NCBI GenBank assembly: GCA_964596645.1
Contig: CAZQVB010000018.1
Location: 1 to 64,000 of the forward strand
Reading direction: 5' to 3'
DNA from: CAVQEK01 sp964596645
GTDB lineage: Bacteria; Bacteroidota; Bacteroidia; Cytophagales; Cyclobacteriaceae
Length of the DNA stretch: 64,000 bases
This document shows, piece after piece, positions 1 to 8,236 of the stretch. A program made the translations under genes and the position numbers. Within the stretch, counting starts at the first letter, position 1. The number at the start of each line of letters is the position of its first letter. The notes under the pieces were generated by a model that did not search any database, had not been told where the DNA came from, and was given only the letters and a program-made list of their open reading frames with translations.

Positions 1-1
1 G

Positions 2-100
2 AGTGAAAAGCGCCAAGCCGGCGGTATTGGGGTTGAAGAATTTTGGAAGCATGGGGCAAATGAAAGCTTTACCGGTGAGATGAAGATCAAAATGCTTTAG
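2..100 (+). CDS. 3' end of an unidentified gene (partial)
   Basis: The window opens inside a possible coding frame that runs 32 codons to a TAG stop. The visible C-terminal peptide includes the stretch GVEEFWKHGANESFTGEM, which has the composition of a real protein end rather than random translation. The other two forward frames look worse over the same stretch. The family is not recognised. The 5' part lies outside the window, so no function can be given, and a chance open frame of this length cannot be excluded. Confidence 0.35.
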   Translation, partial: SEKRQAGGIGVEEFWKHGANESFTGEMKIKML

Positions 101-286
101 AAGCTGCAGACAATAGGCCTTGTGCCCTAATCAAATTCTTTTGTCAACGGAGTAGGATAACGAAATAAAATTTAGCGAATTTACTGCATGCCAGAATGGG
201 GCGTACAGCGAAGCTTCTCCGGTAGCTTTTTAAAAGTATACATGCTCACCCCTTACTCACAGTATTTACCATAATTGCACAACAAA

Positions 287-1177
287 ATGAAATGGCAAGG
301 CAGACGCAGAAGTTCGCATATAGATGACCGTCGTGGTGCCTCTGGCCCGAGAATGGGCCGTGGCATGTCGCCTATGCTTATAGGTTCGATGCTGCGCATT
401 CTCTTTTCAAAAACTGGCCTGGTCATCATTGGCATTTTCCTGGTGGTGTCGTTTGCTACCGGCAACAACCCACTCACCCTGCTGGGCAACCTGCTCGGTG
501 GCGGGCCGGCGGCGACCACATCGGCCTATCAACCCTCAGAAACTGAGGAAGCGTTGGCTGACTTCAGCGCCACCATACTTGCCGATACCGAAGATGTATG
601 GAGCAGGGAGCTGGAAAACTACCGCTATCCCACACTCGTACTTTTCACCGATGCCGTGGCTTCGGCCTGCGGCAACGCCTCTAGTGCCACAGGCCCTTTC
701 TACTGCCCCGCCGATGAAAAGCTGTACCTTGACCTCAGCTTTTTTGCGGATATGGAGCACAAACTCAATGCCCCCGGCGACTTTGCACAGGCTTATGTGA
801 TCGCGCACGAAGTAGGGCACCACATCCAAAAAATACTCGGCATCACGGATAAGGTGCACAATCTGCGCGGCAGGCTGAGCGAAAAGGAATACAATGAATA
901 TTCGGTTCGTCTGGAGTTGCAAGCCGATTTTCTGGCAGGCGTATGGGCGCACCATTCCGAAAAGGTAAATCCTATGATGGAAGCCGGCGATCTCGAGGAA
1001 GCACTCAATGCCGCCAACGCTATAGGCGACGACCGCCTGCAAAAACAGTCAACTGGCCGTGTGGTTCCCGACTCTTTCACCCATGGCACATCGGCTCAGC
1101 GCATGCGGTGGTTCAAAAAAGGCTTTGAAACCGGCGACCTGGCACAGGGAGATACGTTCAGTGCCGCCAACCTGTAA
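287..1177 (+). CDS. Neutral zinc metallopeptidase (YpfJ/KPN_02809 family)
   Basis: This is a predicted membrane-anchored zinc peptidase of 296 residues. The N-terminus (MKWQGRRRSSHIDDRRG) matches the basic, RRG-containing start usual for this family. A single hydrophobic segment follows at about residues 40-57. The zinc motif HEVGHH sits near residues 174-179, with a downstream glutamate-rich helix (ELQADFLAGVWAHH) that probably supplies the third ligand. An in-frame TTG four codons upstream is possible, but the ATG gives the family-like start. The substrate of these proteins is unknown. It stands alone, with a DUF423 gene about 90 bp downstream. Confidence 0.85.
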   Translation: MKWQGRRRSSHIDDRRGASGPRMGRGMSPMLIGSMLRILFSKTGLVIIGIFLVVSFATGNNPLTLLGNLLGGGPAATTSAYQPSETEEALADFSATILADTEDVWSRELENYRYPTLVLFTDAVASACGNASSATGPFYCPADEKLYLDLSFFADMEHKLNAPGDFAQAYVIAHEVGHHIQKILGITDKVHNLRGRLSEKEYNEYSVRLELQADFLAGVWAHHSEKVNPMMEAGDLEEALNAANAIGDDRLQKQSTGRVVPDSFTHGTSAQRMRWFKKGFETGDLAQGDTFSAANL

Positions 1178-1269
1178 CACTTCGGGTATACCAAGAACCG
1201 GCTCGCCTGCTTGTGGCTTCATTTTATGCACAATGCCGTATTATTGCATCATAATATATTGATGATACA

Positions 1270-1650
1270 ATGGCTAAACTATTGATAATTGTCAGTGGCA
1301 TATCGGGTGCACTGGCTGTAGCACTGGGCGCATTTGGTGCCCACGCATTGAAAAAAATGCTGGAGACCTCAGGCCGCCTCGACACCTTCGAGACGGCCGT
1401 TAAATATCATTTCTATCATACCCTTGCCTTGCTGCTGGTGGGGCTGCTGCTGACCAGAGTCGATGCCAAATTGCTGGAATATGCCGGTGGATCATTCATA
1501 CTGGGCATCATCCTTTTTTCCGGCTCACTATATCTGCTATGCTTCACCGGATACACGAAGCTGGGCATCATCACACCTTTCGGCGGATTGTTGTTGATCA
1601 GCGGCTGGCTGATGATGGCATGGGCAGCGGCAAAGCACACCGCATGGTAA
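1270..1650 (+). CDS. DUF423 (YgdD-like) small inner-membrane protein
   Basis: A 126-residue protein made almost entirely of four hydrophobic segments, with the N-terminal signature GALAVALGAFGAHALKK followed by HFYHTLALLLVGLL. This pattern is typical of the DUF423 family, which is about 120-130 residues long across bacteria. It should sit in the cytoplasmic membrane. Its biochemical role is not established. The ATG is preceded by an AT-rich stretch and no other start is plausible. It lies on the same strand as the flanking genes, but the spacing does not prove an operon. Confidence 0.85.
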   Translation: MAKLLIIVSGISGALAVALGAFGAHALKKMLETSGRLDTFETAVKYHFYHTLALLLVGLLLTRVDAKLLEYAGGSFILGIILFSGSLYLLCFTGYTKLGIITPFGGLLLISGWLMMAWAAAKHTAW

Positions 1651-1822
1651 TCAATCCCTTGAGCTAAAGACCTCCCGATGGCACAAAAGTCGGCTTGGGA
1701 GCAGTCGGCTTTAGTATGCGGGGGCACGCGATATGCAATACTCAACTATGGATATAGAGGGCATTTGCAGAAATAACTCAGACTTTATTGCAGACCAGTG
1801 GAAGGCGGTGGTCTCATTTATT

Positions 1823-1830
1823 TACTTTTG
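1823..1830 (+). promoter_or_regulatory. Bacteroidota -7 promoter element (TACTTTTG)
   Basis: A perfect TAnnTTTG match, the -7 consensus of the Bacteroidota primary sigma factor. It lies about 65 bp upstream of the preferred start of the polyprenyl synthase. A convincing -33 TTTG partner is not obvious, so the call rests on the -7 match and position alone. Confidence 0.4.
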
Positions 1831-1896
1831 CGCCACAGCTAAAATCCTGTCTCACGAATGCACGAGGCCATTGCGTGCCACCTTGTAAAACCCATT

Positions 1897-2877
1897 ATGA
1901 AAGATTCTGTGTTGGACCACATGCGTACATCGCTCGAGCAAATCATCAATGACTATGATTTTGGGCGCGCACCGGCCGAATTGTACGACCCAATACGCTA
2001 TCTGATGTCGCTCGGCGGCAAACGGTTGCGCCCGCTGCTTACGCTGCTGGCCTACCATCTGTATGAAGAGGACTACAGCCCGGCCCTGATGCCCGCAGTG
2101 GCGCTGGAAGTATTTCACAACTTTACTCTGATGCACGACGACATAATGGACTGCGCGCCCAAGCGACGAGGCCAGCCAACCGTGCACGAAAAGTGGAACA
2201 ACAACGTGGCCATACTCTCCGGCGATGTGATGCTGGTGCGTGCCTATGACCTGATGCTTGAAGTGCCGGCCGGCCGGCTACGCCCAGTGCTCAGGGGTTT
2301 CAACGCATGCGCCGCACATGTGTGCGAAGGCCAACAGTGGGATATGCACTTTGAAGGAAAGCAGGAAGTATCGTTGGATCAATATCTGAAAATGATAAAG
2401 CTGAAAACGGCCGTACTGCTGGGTTTTGCTTTGCGCCTTGGGGGGCTGCTTGCCGGCACCAGCGAAGCAAGCTGCGATCGACTCTACCAGGTGGGCATCA
2501 ATGCCGGACTTGGTTTTCAGCTGAAAGATGACCTGCTGGATGTATATGGTGAGTCTGAAAAATTTGGCAAGCAGGTGGGCGGCGATATCATAGCCAATAA
2601 AAAGACCTTTTTGCTGATAAAAGCCCAGGAACTGGCCAATGCTGAACAACGCGCCGCCCTGGACCAATGGCTGAATACTTCTACCTTCGACCCTCAGGAA
2701 AAGGTGCAAGCGGTCACTGCCATATATGATCAACTGGGCATACGCCAACACACAGAAATGGCGATTCAGCAGTATTTCGACCAAAGCCTGACACTGCTGA
2801 AAGGTTTGCAGGCGCCGGAGCACAAAAAGAAATTGCTGCTCGATTTCTTTACAAAACTCACCCGACGAGAACATTGA
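1897..2877 (+). CDS. Polyprenyl diphosphate synthase (trans-isoprenyl type)
   Basis: This enzyme condenses isopentenyl diphosphate units onto an allylic primer to build the polyprenyl chain for quinones or other isoprenoids. Both aspartate-rich motifs are intact: the first as HDDIMD near residue 80 (D81, D82, D85) and the second as KDDLLD near residue 210. The LGGKRLRP segment near residue 40 binds the pyrophosphate. The protein has 326 residues, within the usual family range. An in-frame ATG 13 codons upstream would add a tail not expected in the family, so the internal ATG (MKDSVLDHM) was chosen. Chain length cannot be read reliably from the sequence. Confidence 0.85.
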   Translation: MKDSVLDHMRTSLEQIINDYDFGRAPAELYDPIRYLMSLGGKRLRPLLTLLAYHLYEEDYSPALMPAVALEVFHNFTLMHDDIMDCAPKRRGQPTVHEKWNNNVAILSGDVMLVRAYDLMLEVPAGRLRPVLRGFNACAAHVCEGQQWDMHFEGKQEVSLDQYLKMIKLKTAVLLGFALRLGGLLAGTSEASCDRLYQVGINAGLGFQLKDDLLDVYGESEKFGKQVGGDIIANKKTFLLIKAQELANAEQRAALDQWLNTSTFDPQEKVQAVTAIYDQLGIRQHTEMAIQQYFDQSLTLLKGLQAPEHKKKLLLDFFTKLTRREH

Positions 2878-2887
2878 ACAAGCATCG

Positions 2888-3547
2888 ATGACCATAACGA
2901 TAATAATCATTCTCGCTACTGTGATACTGAGCATAGCAGGCTGGAACAACAACCAGTTGCAGCAACACTGGATGTTCAACCCGTACAAAATACAGCGATA
3001 TGGCCAATATCACCGGTTCATCACGTCGGGCTTTATCCATAGCAACACACTGCATCTGTTGTTCAACATGCTGGCGCTGTTCTTTTTCGGGGGTGTGATA
3101 GAGCGCATCTATCAGCAGGCATTTGGCACCATGGGTTTAGTGTATTTTCTCGTCACTTACATAGTGGGTTTGGTGGTGTCGAGTGTCAGCACATTTTTCA
3201 AATATCGGCATGAGCCGTACTACAATTCTCTGGGCGCTTCTGGCGGGGTGGCGGCCATACTCTTTGCCTCCATTCTTTACCGGCCCACGGCCTCCATTTG
3301 CCTGTACTTCGCGCTGTGCATACCGGCGTTCATTTTAGGCGTTCTGTATCTTTTATATTCATATTTTTCCGGCCGTCGCACGTCAGACAAGATAAACCAC
3401 GATGCGCATTTGTACGGCTCCCTTGTCGGTATTGTGTTCACCGTACTTCTCCGCCCGGTGGTGTTGGTGGAGTTTTTCGAGCGCATTAAAGCGTTTAACC
3501 TGTATGAATTCCAATTCCTCACAGTTTCATTTTCTCATTTCTGGTAA
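2888..3547 (+). CDS. Rhomboid-family intramembrane serine protease
   Basis: A 219-residue polytopic membrane protein with the rhomboid fold. The catalytic serine is in NSLGASGG (S118) and the catalytic histidine in HDAHLYGSLVG (H174). The HSNTLHLLFNM segment near residues 51-61 is the conserved H/N-rich helix before the active site. It starts 10 bp after the stop of the polyprenyl synthase, so the two are probably co-transcribed. Rhomboids cleave single-span membrane proteins; the substrate here is unknown. Both catalytic residues are present, so it should be active. Confidence 0.88.
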   Translation: MTITIIIILATVILSIAGWNNNQLQQHWMFNPYKIQRYGQYHRFITSGFIHSNTLHLLFNMLALFFFGGVIERIYQQAFGTMGLVYFLVTYIVGLVVSSVSTFFKYRHEPYYNSLGASGGVAAILFASILYRPTASICLYFALCIPAFILGVLYLLYSYFSGRRTSDKINHDAHLYGSLVGIVFTVLLRPVVLVEFFERIKAFNLYEFQFLTVSFSHFW

Positions 3548-3580
3548 AGGTTGCCTATTTTCGAAAACATCCTTGACGGC

Positions 3581-3588
3581 TAATTTTG
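3581..3588 (+). promoter_or_regulatory. Bacteroidota -7 promoter element (TAATTTTG)
   Basis: A perfect TAnnTTTG match about 80 bp upstream of the receiver-cyclase start. A TTTT run sits 19 bp upstream in the -33 position. It would give a leader of roughly 75 nt. Confidence 0.4.
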
Positions 3589-3670
3589 CACAATGGTGTT
3601 GGCATGGCTTACTTCCATTTTGCTACGCTATTATTTTTTAACTTGTCGGTGTTGACCGGCCCTGTCCTCA

Positions 3671-4699
3671 ATGAAAGAAACCGCTAAAATACTTGTAGTA
3701 GATGACGACCCCGACGTGCTTGTGGCGGCCAGGTTTGTGCTGAAAAAGCATTTCACCCATGTAGAAACAGCCAGCCGGCCAAACGAAATAAGCCACCTGC
3801 TTGCACATACCCGCTACAATGCCGCCCTTATCGACATGAACTATTCCGCCGGCCTTACCGACGGACGCGAGGGCTTCGAACTTCTGCACACCATCAAGCG
3901 CCACGCTCCGGCTACACACGTGGTAATGATGACTGCCTACGGCGACATCGATCTGGCTATAAAGGCCATAAAAGAAGGGGCAGCAGATTTCATCGTGAAG
4001 CCGTGGGACAATGCCAAGCTGATTTCTACTACACTGGGGGCATTAAAAAAAGGTTTGTCGGAAGCCAATAGCCCACTACCCACCGAGCAGCCTGCTGCAG
4101 CACAGCACCACCAGGCCTTTGCCGAGGTGGAGCGTATCTTTATGTTTCTCGACATTCGGTCGTCTACCTCCATTGCCGAAAGGCTCGGTCACCTGCGGTA
4201 CTTCGGCCTGCTGAACGATTTCTTTCGCGACATAGCCGGACCCATTGAGAATAGCCGTGGCCAGATATACCAGTACGTAGGAGATGAAGTAGTGGTAAAC
4301 TGGACGCCGGAAAACGGCCTGAACAACGCCAACTGCATAGCTTGCTTCTTTGGAATAGAAGAAGTAATGGAACGCCTCGCCGGGCAGTATGAACAAAAAT
4401 ACGGGCTGGTGCCCACCTTCAAAGCAGGTATGCACATGGGCAAAGTATCTACCGGCACGGTGGGCACATTGAAAAAGGAGGTGATATACACCGGCGATGT
4501 GCTGAATACCACCAGCCGCATAGAGGGACTGTGCAATAAGTATAATGTGCGGTTGCTGCTATCGCAAAATCTGGCCGACCGCCTTCCGGCCGACCGGCGC
4601 TATGCCACCAAATCCATAGGCGCTATCGGCCTTCGCGGTAAAAGCAGCGAAATGCACCTGATGACGGTAGAGCGTGCGCCGCGATATATCGACGAATAA
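3671..4699 (+). CDS. Response regulator with C-terminal class III nucleotidyl cyclase domain
   Basis: A 342-residue soluble protein. Residues 5-125 are a CheY-like receiver: acidic pocket DDDPD near residue 11, phospho-acceptor D55 in LIDMN, T88 and K110. After a Pro/Ala/Gln-rich linker, residues 155-330 form a class III cyclase catalytic domain. The two metal aspartates are in FLDIRSST (D161) and YVGDEVVV (D205). The motif TGDVLNTTSRIE carries the purine-binding Asp and the transition-state Asn and Arg. The residues fit adenylate rather than guanylate cyclase, but this is inference. No histidine kinase is adjacent, so its phospho-donor is unknown. Confidence 0.85.
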   Translation: MKETAKILVVDDDPDVLVAARFVLKKHFTHVETASRPNEISHLLAHTRYNAALIDMNYSAGLTDGREGFELLHTIKRHAPATHVVMMTAYGDIDLAIKAIKEGAADFIVKPWDNAKLISTTLGALKKGLSEANSPLPTEQPAAAQHHQAFAEVERIFMFLDIRSSTSIAERLGHLRYFGLLNDFFRDIAGPIENSRGQIYQYVGDEVVVNWTPENGLNNANCIACFFGIEEVMERLAGQYEQKYGLVPTFKAGMHMGKVSTGTVGTLKKEVIYTGDVLNTTSRIEGLCNKYNVRLLLSQNLADRLPADRRYATKSIGAIGLRGKSSEMHLMTVERAPRYIDE

Positions 4700-4762
4700 A
4701 TGCTGCGCCGGGCGGCTCGGCTGCATTCGCTGCAAAGCGGGCACAACAAGGTTCGTTTCTTC

Positions 4763-6802
4763 CTATTCGTTTTCTAATATTTCAAATTCTACGCGGCGGT
4801 TCAGTTCGCGTCCGTTCAGCTCATCGTCGTTGGTGGCAATGGGCTTGCTCTCGCCATAGCCCACTACTTTGAGTCTTTCTTCACTGATGCTGCCTTCTTT
4901 GAGCAGATAATCTGCCACGGCCTGTGCACGCCTTTCAGAGAGGCCCTGGTTATACTCTTCCGGGCCTACATTGTCGGTATGGCCGGCTATTTCCAGCGTC
5001 ACCTTGGGGTACTCGTTCAGGAACTTGATGGTGCGCTTTAATTCGGGAAAAGACTCCTCTTTCAGTACTGCCTTGTCGAAATCGAAGAAGATATTGTTGA
5101 GCCGTACGAGTGCACCTTTTTCTATAGGCACCAGGTACAGATCTTTTTTTATTTCATTGTACTGCTCGGTCTGGCGTAAGTCTATGTTTGCGTTTACCGC
5201 CACAAATCCTTCTGCTTCGGCCAGGTAGCCATACATGTCGCCACTGGGCAGTATGATCTGGTATTCGCCGGTGACAGGGTCTGAGTGGATCATGCCGATT
5301 TCTTTGCCACTGGGCAGTTGCTCGTAAAATATGCGTGCTTCTATGGGGCGGCGTGTTTTGGAGTTGTACACCGTGCCTGCCACCGTCACCACGGCATCGG
5401 GCTGATGCTCGGTGGGCAGTTCAAATCGGTATATGTCGGAGTTGGCGCTGGTAAAGTCGCGGGAGAAATAGCCGTATTCGCCTGTGGGCGGAATGTTGAA
5501 AAAGGTATCGTCGCTTTCAGAGTTGATGCCAGGCCCCAGGTTCTCAGGTTCCGACCAATTGGTCCAGGTGCTGTCGAGCCGGCGGCTGATGTAGATATCG
5601 CTACCGCCATAGCCTGTGTAGCCTTTGGAAGAGAAATAGAGTGTTTTATCGTCGGGGGCCAAAAAAGGAGAGGCCTCTTCCAGGGCGGTGTTCAGGTCTG
5701 CGCCCAGGTTGAGTGGTTCGCTCCAGCGGCCGTCGGGCTGCAGAAAGCTCACATACAGATCGCGGTCGCCAAAGGTGGGATATCCCTCTACCGACATCAG
5801 CAGCACTTCGCGGTTGTTGGCCAGGAAGAAGTTGGCGTGTTCCGACACATTCGTATGGTTGATGATCTCGAAGGGCACAGGCTTCGACCAGCCCTCGCTG
5901 GTGCGTGTGCTCACCGACACACCGGGTTTCATTTTGCCATTTTTAGTATATCTGTTGCCCAGCGTGATGATGGCCGTATTGCCATCGGGCGTGATGGAGC
6001 TGATGAAGTTGGGGCCGGTGGTATTGAGCGGTGGGCCCATATTTTTGGCTTCCAGCCATTGGCCCGATTCTTCGTCGAATTGAGAAAACCAGATGTCTTC
6101 TTTATCGTCCACACCACCCATGTTGCCGGGGTGGTTTTGTCGGCTAAAGATCAGCGTCTTCCCATCGGGCGTTATCAGCGGCTTGAATTCGTTGTACACG
6201 CTGTTTACGGTTTCACTCAGTCGCTCGGGCGTGGCATTCACTATGGCGCTTTCTGCGATTTGCACCTCTTGCGTTACGGGTATGGTGCCTTCCGATATGG
6301 CTATAGCGTCAATTGCATTGTAGCCCGGCACGGCATCGCAATGCAGCACCAGTTTCACAGCGGCTACTTCATACTCTGTAAGGTCAAAAAACACATGCAG
6401 CATACGCGATGGTAGTTCAACCGGCCCTGGTTCGAAGGTGTTGATCAAAAATTCATTGCCTGCCCGGTCATATACAAAGATCTGATAGATGGCACCGGGG
6501 TTCATAGACTCTGCTATGGCAATCTGGCGTATCTTGAATGGCTGGTCGAAACCTACCTTCACATATTCTTCACGATCTTCACGAAAGGGCATCCAGGCGT
6601 TGGGGCTGTCGCCCATGCCGGGCGTCACGTCGGGCTTGCCGATGAGCTGCTCGGCAGAGTAAGCGCGCGGGGCCAGTTCTGAACTCGCCTCCAGTATTTC
6701 CGATACCCATGCAACACGTTGCGCAGTTGCCAGCCCCGCGGCACCCATAAGGCCGAGCAGGGTGAACAATGAAAAAATGAATGTAGTACGTGTGTGATTC
6801 AT
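4763..6802 (-). CDS. Exported Gal-binding-like/PD40 propeller/CRD/OmpA protein
   Basis: A 679-residue exported protein with a signal peptide ending near LATAQ. Residues about 30-170 contain YSAEQLIGKPD, GDSPNAWMPF and PGYNAIDAIAIS, which read as a discoidin/galactose-binding-like domain. Residues about 200-450 hold PD40 propeller repeats (TPDGKTLIFSR, LAPDDKTLYFSSKGYTGYGG). Residues about 470-550 form a CRD-like beta domain. Residues 563-679 are an OmpA peptidoglycan-binding domain with GHTDNVG and LSERRA, including the Asp and Arg that contact diaminopimelate in the family. It is a paralogue of the protein encoded at 14.6 kb. It probably sits in the periplasm bound to peptidoglycan; its client is unknown. 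Confidence 0.8.
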   Translation of the reverse strand: MNHTRTTFIFSLFTLLGLMGAAGLATAQRVAWVSEILEASSELAPRAYSAEQLIGKPDVTPGMGDSPNAWMPFREDREEYVKVGFDQPFKIRQIAIAESMNPGAIYQIFVYDRAGNEFLINTFEPGPVELPSRMLHVFFDLTEYEVAAVKLVLHCDAVPGYNAIDAIAISEGTIPVTQEVQIAESAIVNATPERLSETVNSVYNEFKPLITPDGKTLIFSRQNHPGNMGGVDDKEDIWFSQFDEESGQWLEAKNMGPPLNTTGPNFISSITPDGNTAIITLGNRYTKNGKMKPGVSVSTRTSEGWSKPVPFEIINHTNVSEHANFFLANNREVLLMSVEGYPTFGDRDLYVSFLQPDGRWSEPLNLGADLNTALEEASPFLAPDDKTLYFSSKGYTGYGGSDIYISRRLDSTWTNWSEPENLGPGINSESDDTFFNIPPTGEYGYFSRDFTSANSDIYRFELPTEHQPDAVVTVAGTVYNSKTRRPIEARIFYEQLPSGKEIGMIHSDPVTGEYQIILPSGDMYGYLAEAEGFVAVNANIDLRQTEQYNEIKKDLYLVPIEKGALVRLNNIFFDFDKAVLKEESFPELKRTIKFLNEYPKVTLEIAGHTDNVGPEEYNQGLSERRAQAVADYLLKEGSISEERLKVVGYGESKPIATNDDELNGRELNRRVEFEILENE

Positions 6803-6997
6803 AAGCGGTTGAAAATCTGCGCCTAAATATATTGTAATAATTTAGAATAATCGACGATAAAGAGGGCCCTGCCAGCGAAGCGGGCCATGAAGGTGTGTCG
6901 GGAGAGGCATTTGGAAAAAAACAAATAAGGAGTGCATGGGTATACATTAATATTGCTCGTATTATTTTAACCATCATTTCAGTAAAAGTCTCACGTC

Positions 6998-7948
6998 ATG
7001 ACACGCACCCCTCAAACTGTAGTCGCTTTTGGAGAAGTACTTTATGACATCCTTCCCGATGGCCCCGTGCTCGGTGGCGCTTTGTTTAATTTTGCCAGCA
7101 GGATCAATGAATTTGGCGAGACGGGCATCCTGATCAGCCGCATCGGTGAAGACGAGTTAGGCCGAAAAATACTGGCCCGGATGGAAGACCTGAAGCTGGA
7201 AAAAACCTACCTGCAAGTAGATGAGGCACACCCCACAGGCACGGTAAAAGTGATGCTGGACGATGAGCGCAACCCCGACTATGAAATCATCGAAAAGGTG
7301 GCCTATGATTATATCAACCTTACCAAAGCACAGGAAGATGTAGTGGCCAGGGCCGATTGTTTTTGTTTTGGGTCTCTGATACAGCGGCATGAAGTGTCGC
7401 GCAATACACTGCACGAGTTGTTCAGTTGCTTTGGCGGGCGCTACATGCTCTACGACATCAACCTGAGAAAAGACAGCTACACGAGAGAGATCATCGATAC
7501 GTCACTGGATCATGCCAATGTGCTGAAACTCAATATCGACGAACTGCAAGAACTGCGGCTGATGTACAACATCAACACGTCGCATCCGGCAGATATAGCC
7601 TCCGCAATGTTAAACAGGTTTAATCTCAAACTCTGTATACTCACTATGGGCCACGAGGGTGTATTTGTAGCATCGAGTACTGGCGAGAAATTATATGTGC
7701 CTGCCTATAAGGTGAAGGTGGTGGAACCCATTGGTGCAGGCGACGCCTTCACAGCGGCATTTATGAGCAAGCTGCTGCAAAACAAACCATTGATCGAGTG
7801 CAGTAAATTTGGCAATATGATCGGCGCCATAGTGGCCGGCCAACGCGGCGCCACCCAGCCCATAGACGACGAAACCTTTCAGCTTTTCGAAAAAGGCGCT
7901 GAATACGCCACTATCAACGCGCAGTTCAGCGACTATCTCGTGAACTGA
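6998..7948 (+). CDS. PfkB-family carbohydrate kinase (probable fructokinase)
   Basis: A 316-residue cytoplasmic sugar kinase. The N-terminal FGEVLYDILPDG and the GGALFNFA segment (residues 26-33) form the sugar-binding lid region, and EPIGAGDAFTAAF (residues 243-255) carries the anion hole and catalytic D249. Length and motifs are those of bacterial fructokinases in the ribokinase superfamily. It is divergent from the large OmpA-family gene, with a 195-bp shared upstream region. No sugar transporter or regulator is adjacent. Substrate specificity between fructose and related sugars cannot be settled by eye. Confidence 0.8.
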   Translation: MTRTPQTVVAFGEVLYDILPDGPVLGGALFNFASRINEFGETGILISRIGEDELGRKILARMEDLKLEKTYLQVDEAHPTGTVKVMLDDERNPDYEIIEKVAYDYINLTKAQEDVVARADCFCFGSLIQRHEVSRNTLHELFSCFGGRYMLYDINLRKDSYTREIIDTSLDHANVLKLNIDELQELRLMYNINTSHPADIASAMLNRFNLKLCILTMGHEGVFVASSTGEKLYVPAYKVKVVEPIGAGDAFTAAFMSKLLQNKPLIECSKFGNMIGAIVAGQRGATQPIDDETFQLFEKGAEYATINAQFSDYLVN

Positions 7949-8039
7949 TGTCTTGTGGGTAAAGGCTTACATTCATTTTAATATTCTTTGATTTCGCCGC
8001 GTAATGGGTGGCTTTGTGTACAGTCAGTGTAGACTGCGG

Positions 8040-8135
8040 ATGGCGCCCTTTCAGGGCTGGCTGGGATCTGGTGCTGGCTTTTGGGGATGGGCTGCATTCA
8101 TCGTTGTGTGTGATAGTGCCCTTTCAGGGTTTAGG
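8040..8135. repeat. Pair of CCCTTTCAGGG hairpin repeats
   Basis: Two copies of GCCCTTTCAGGG lie about 73 bp apart in the gap after the sugar kinase. Each forms a short CCCT/AGGG hairpin. The spacer is G/T-rich and non-coding. Both copies and their spacing resemble dispersed intergenic repeats, but genome-wide copies cannot be seen from this window. Confidence 0.45.
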
Positions 8136-8236
8136 ACAGAAGTGGCGATGAAAGAAATTGGCATAAATGGCTGAATAATAGCTCTTAGAAAAAATAATTT
8201 ATTAATTTTCATGCCGACGAGGGAGAGCTTTTTTTA

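Noticed and set aside
5285..6415. A 376-codon reading frame opposite the PD40-OmpA gene
   Set aside because: Antisense shadow; the residues are biased by the codon pattern of the true gene.
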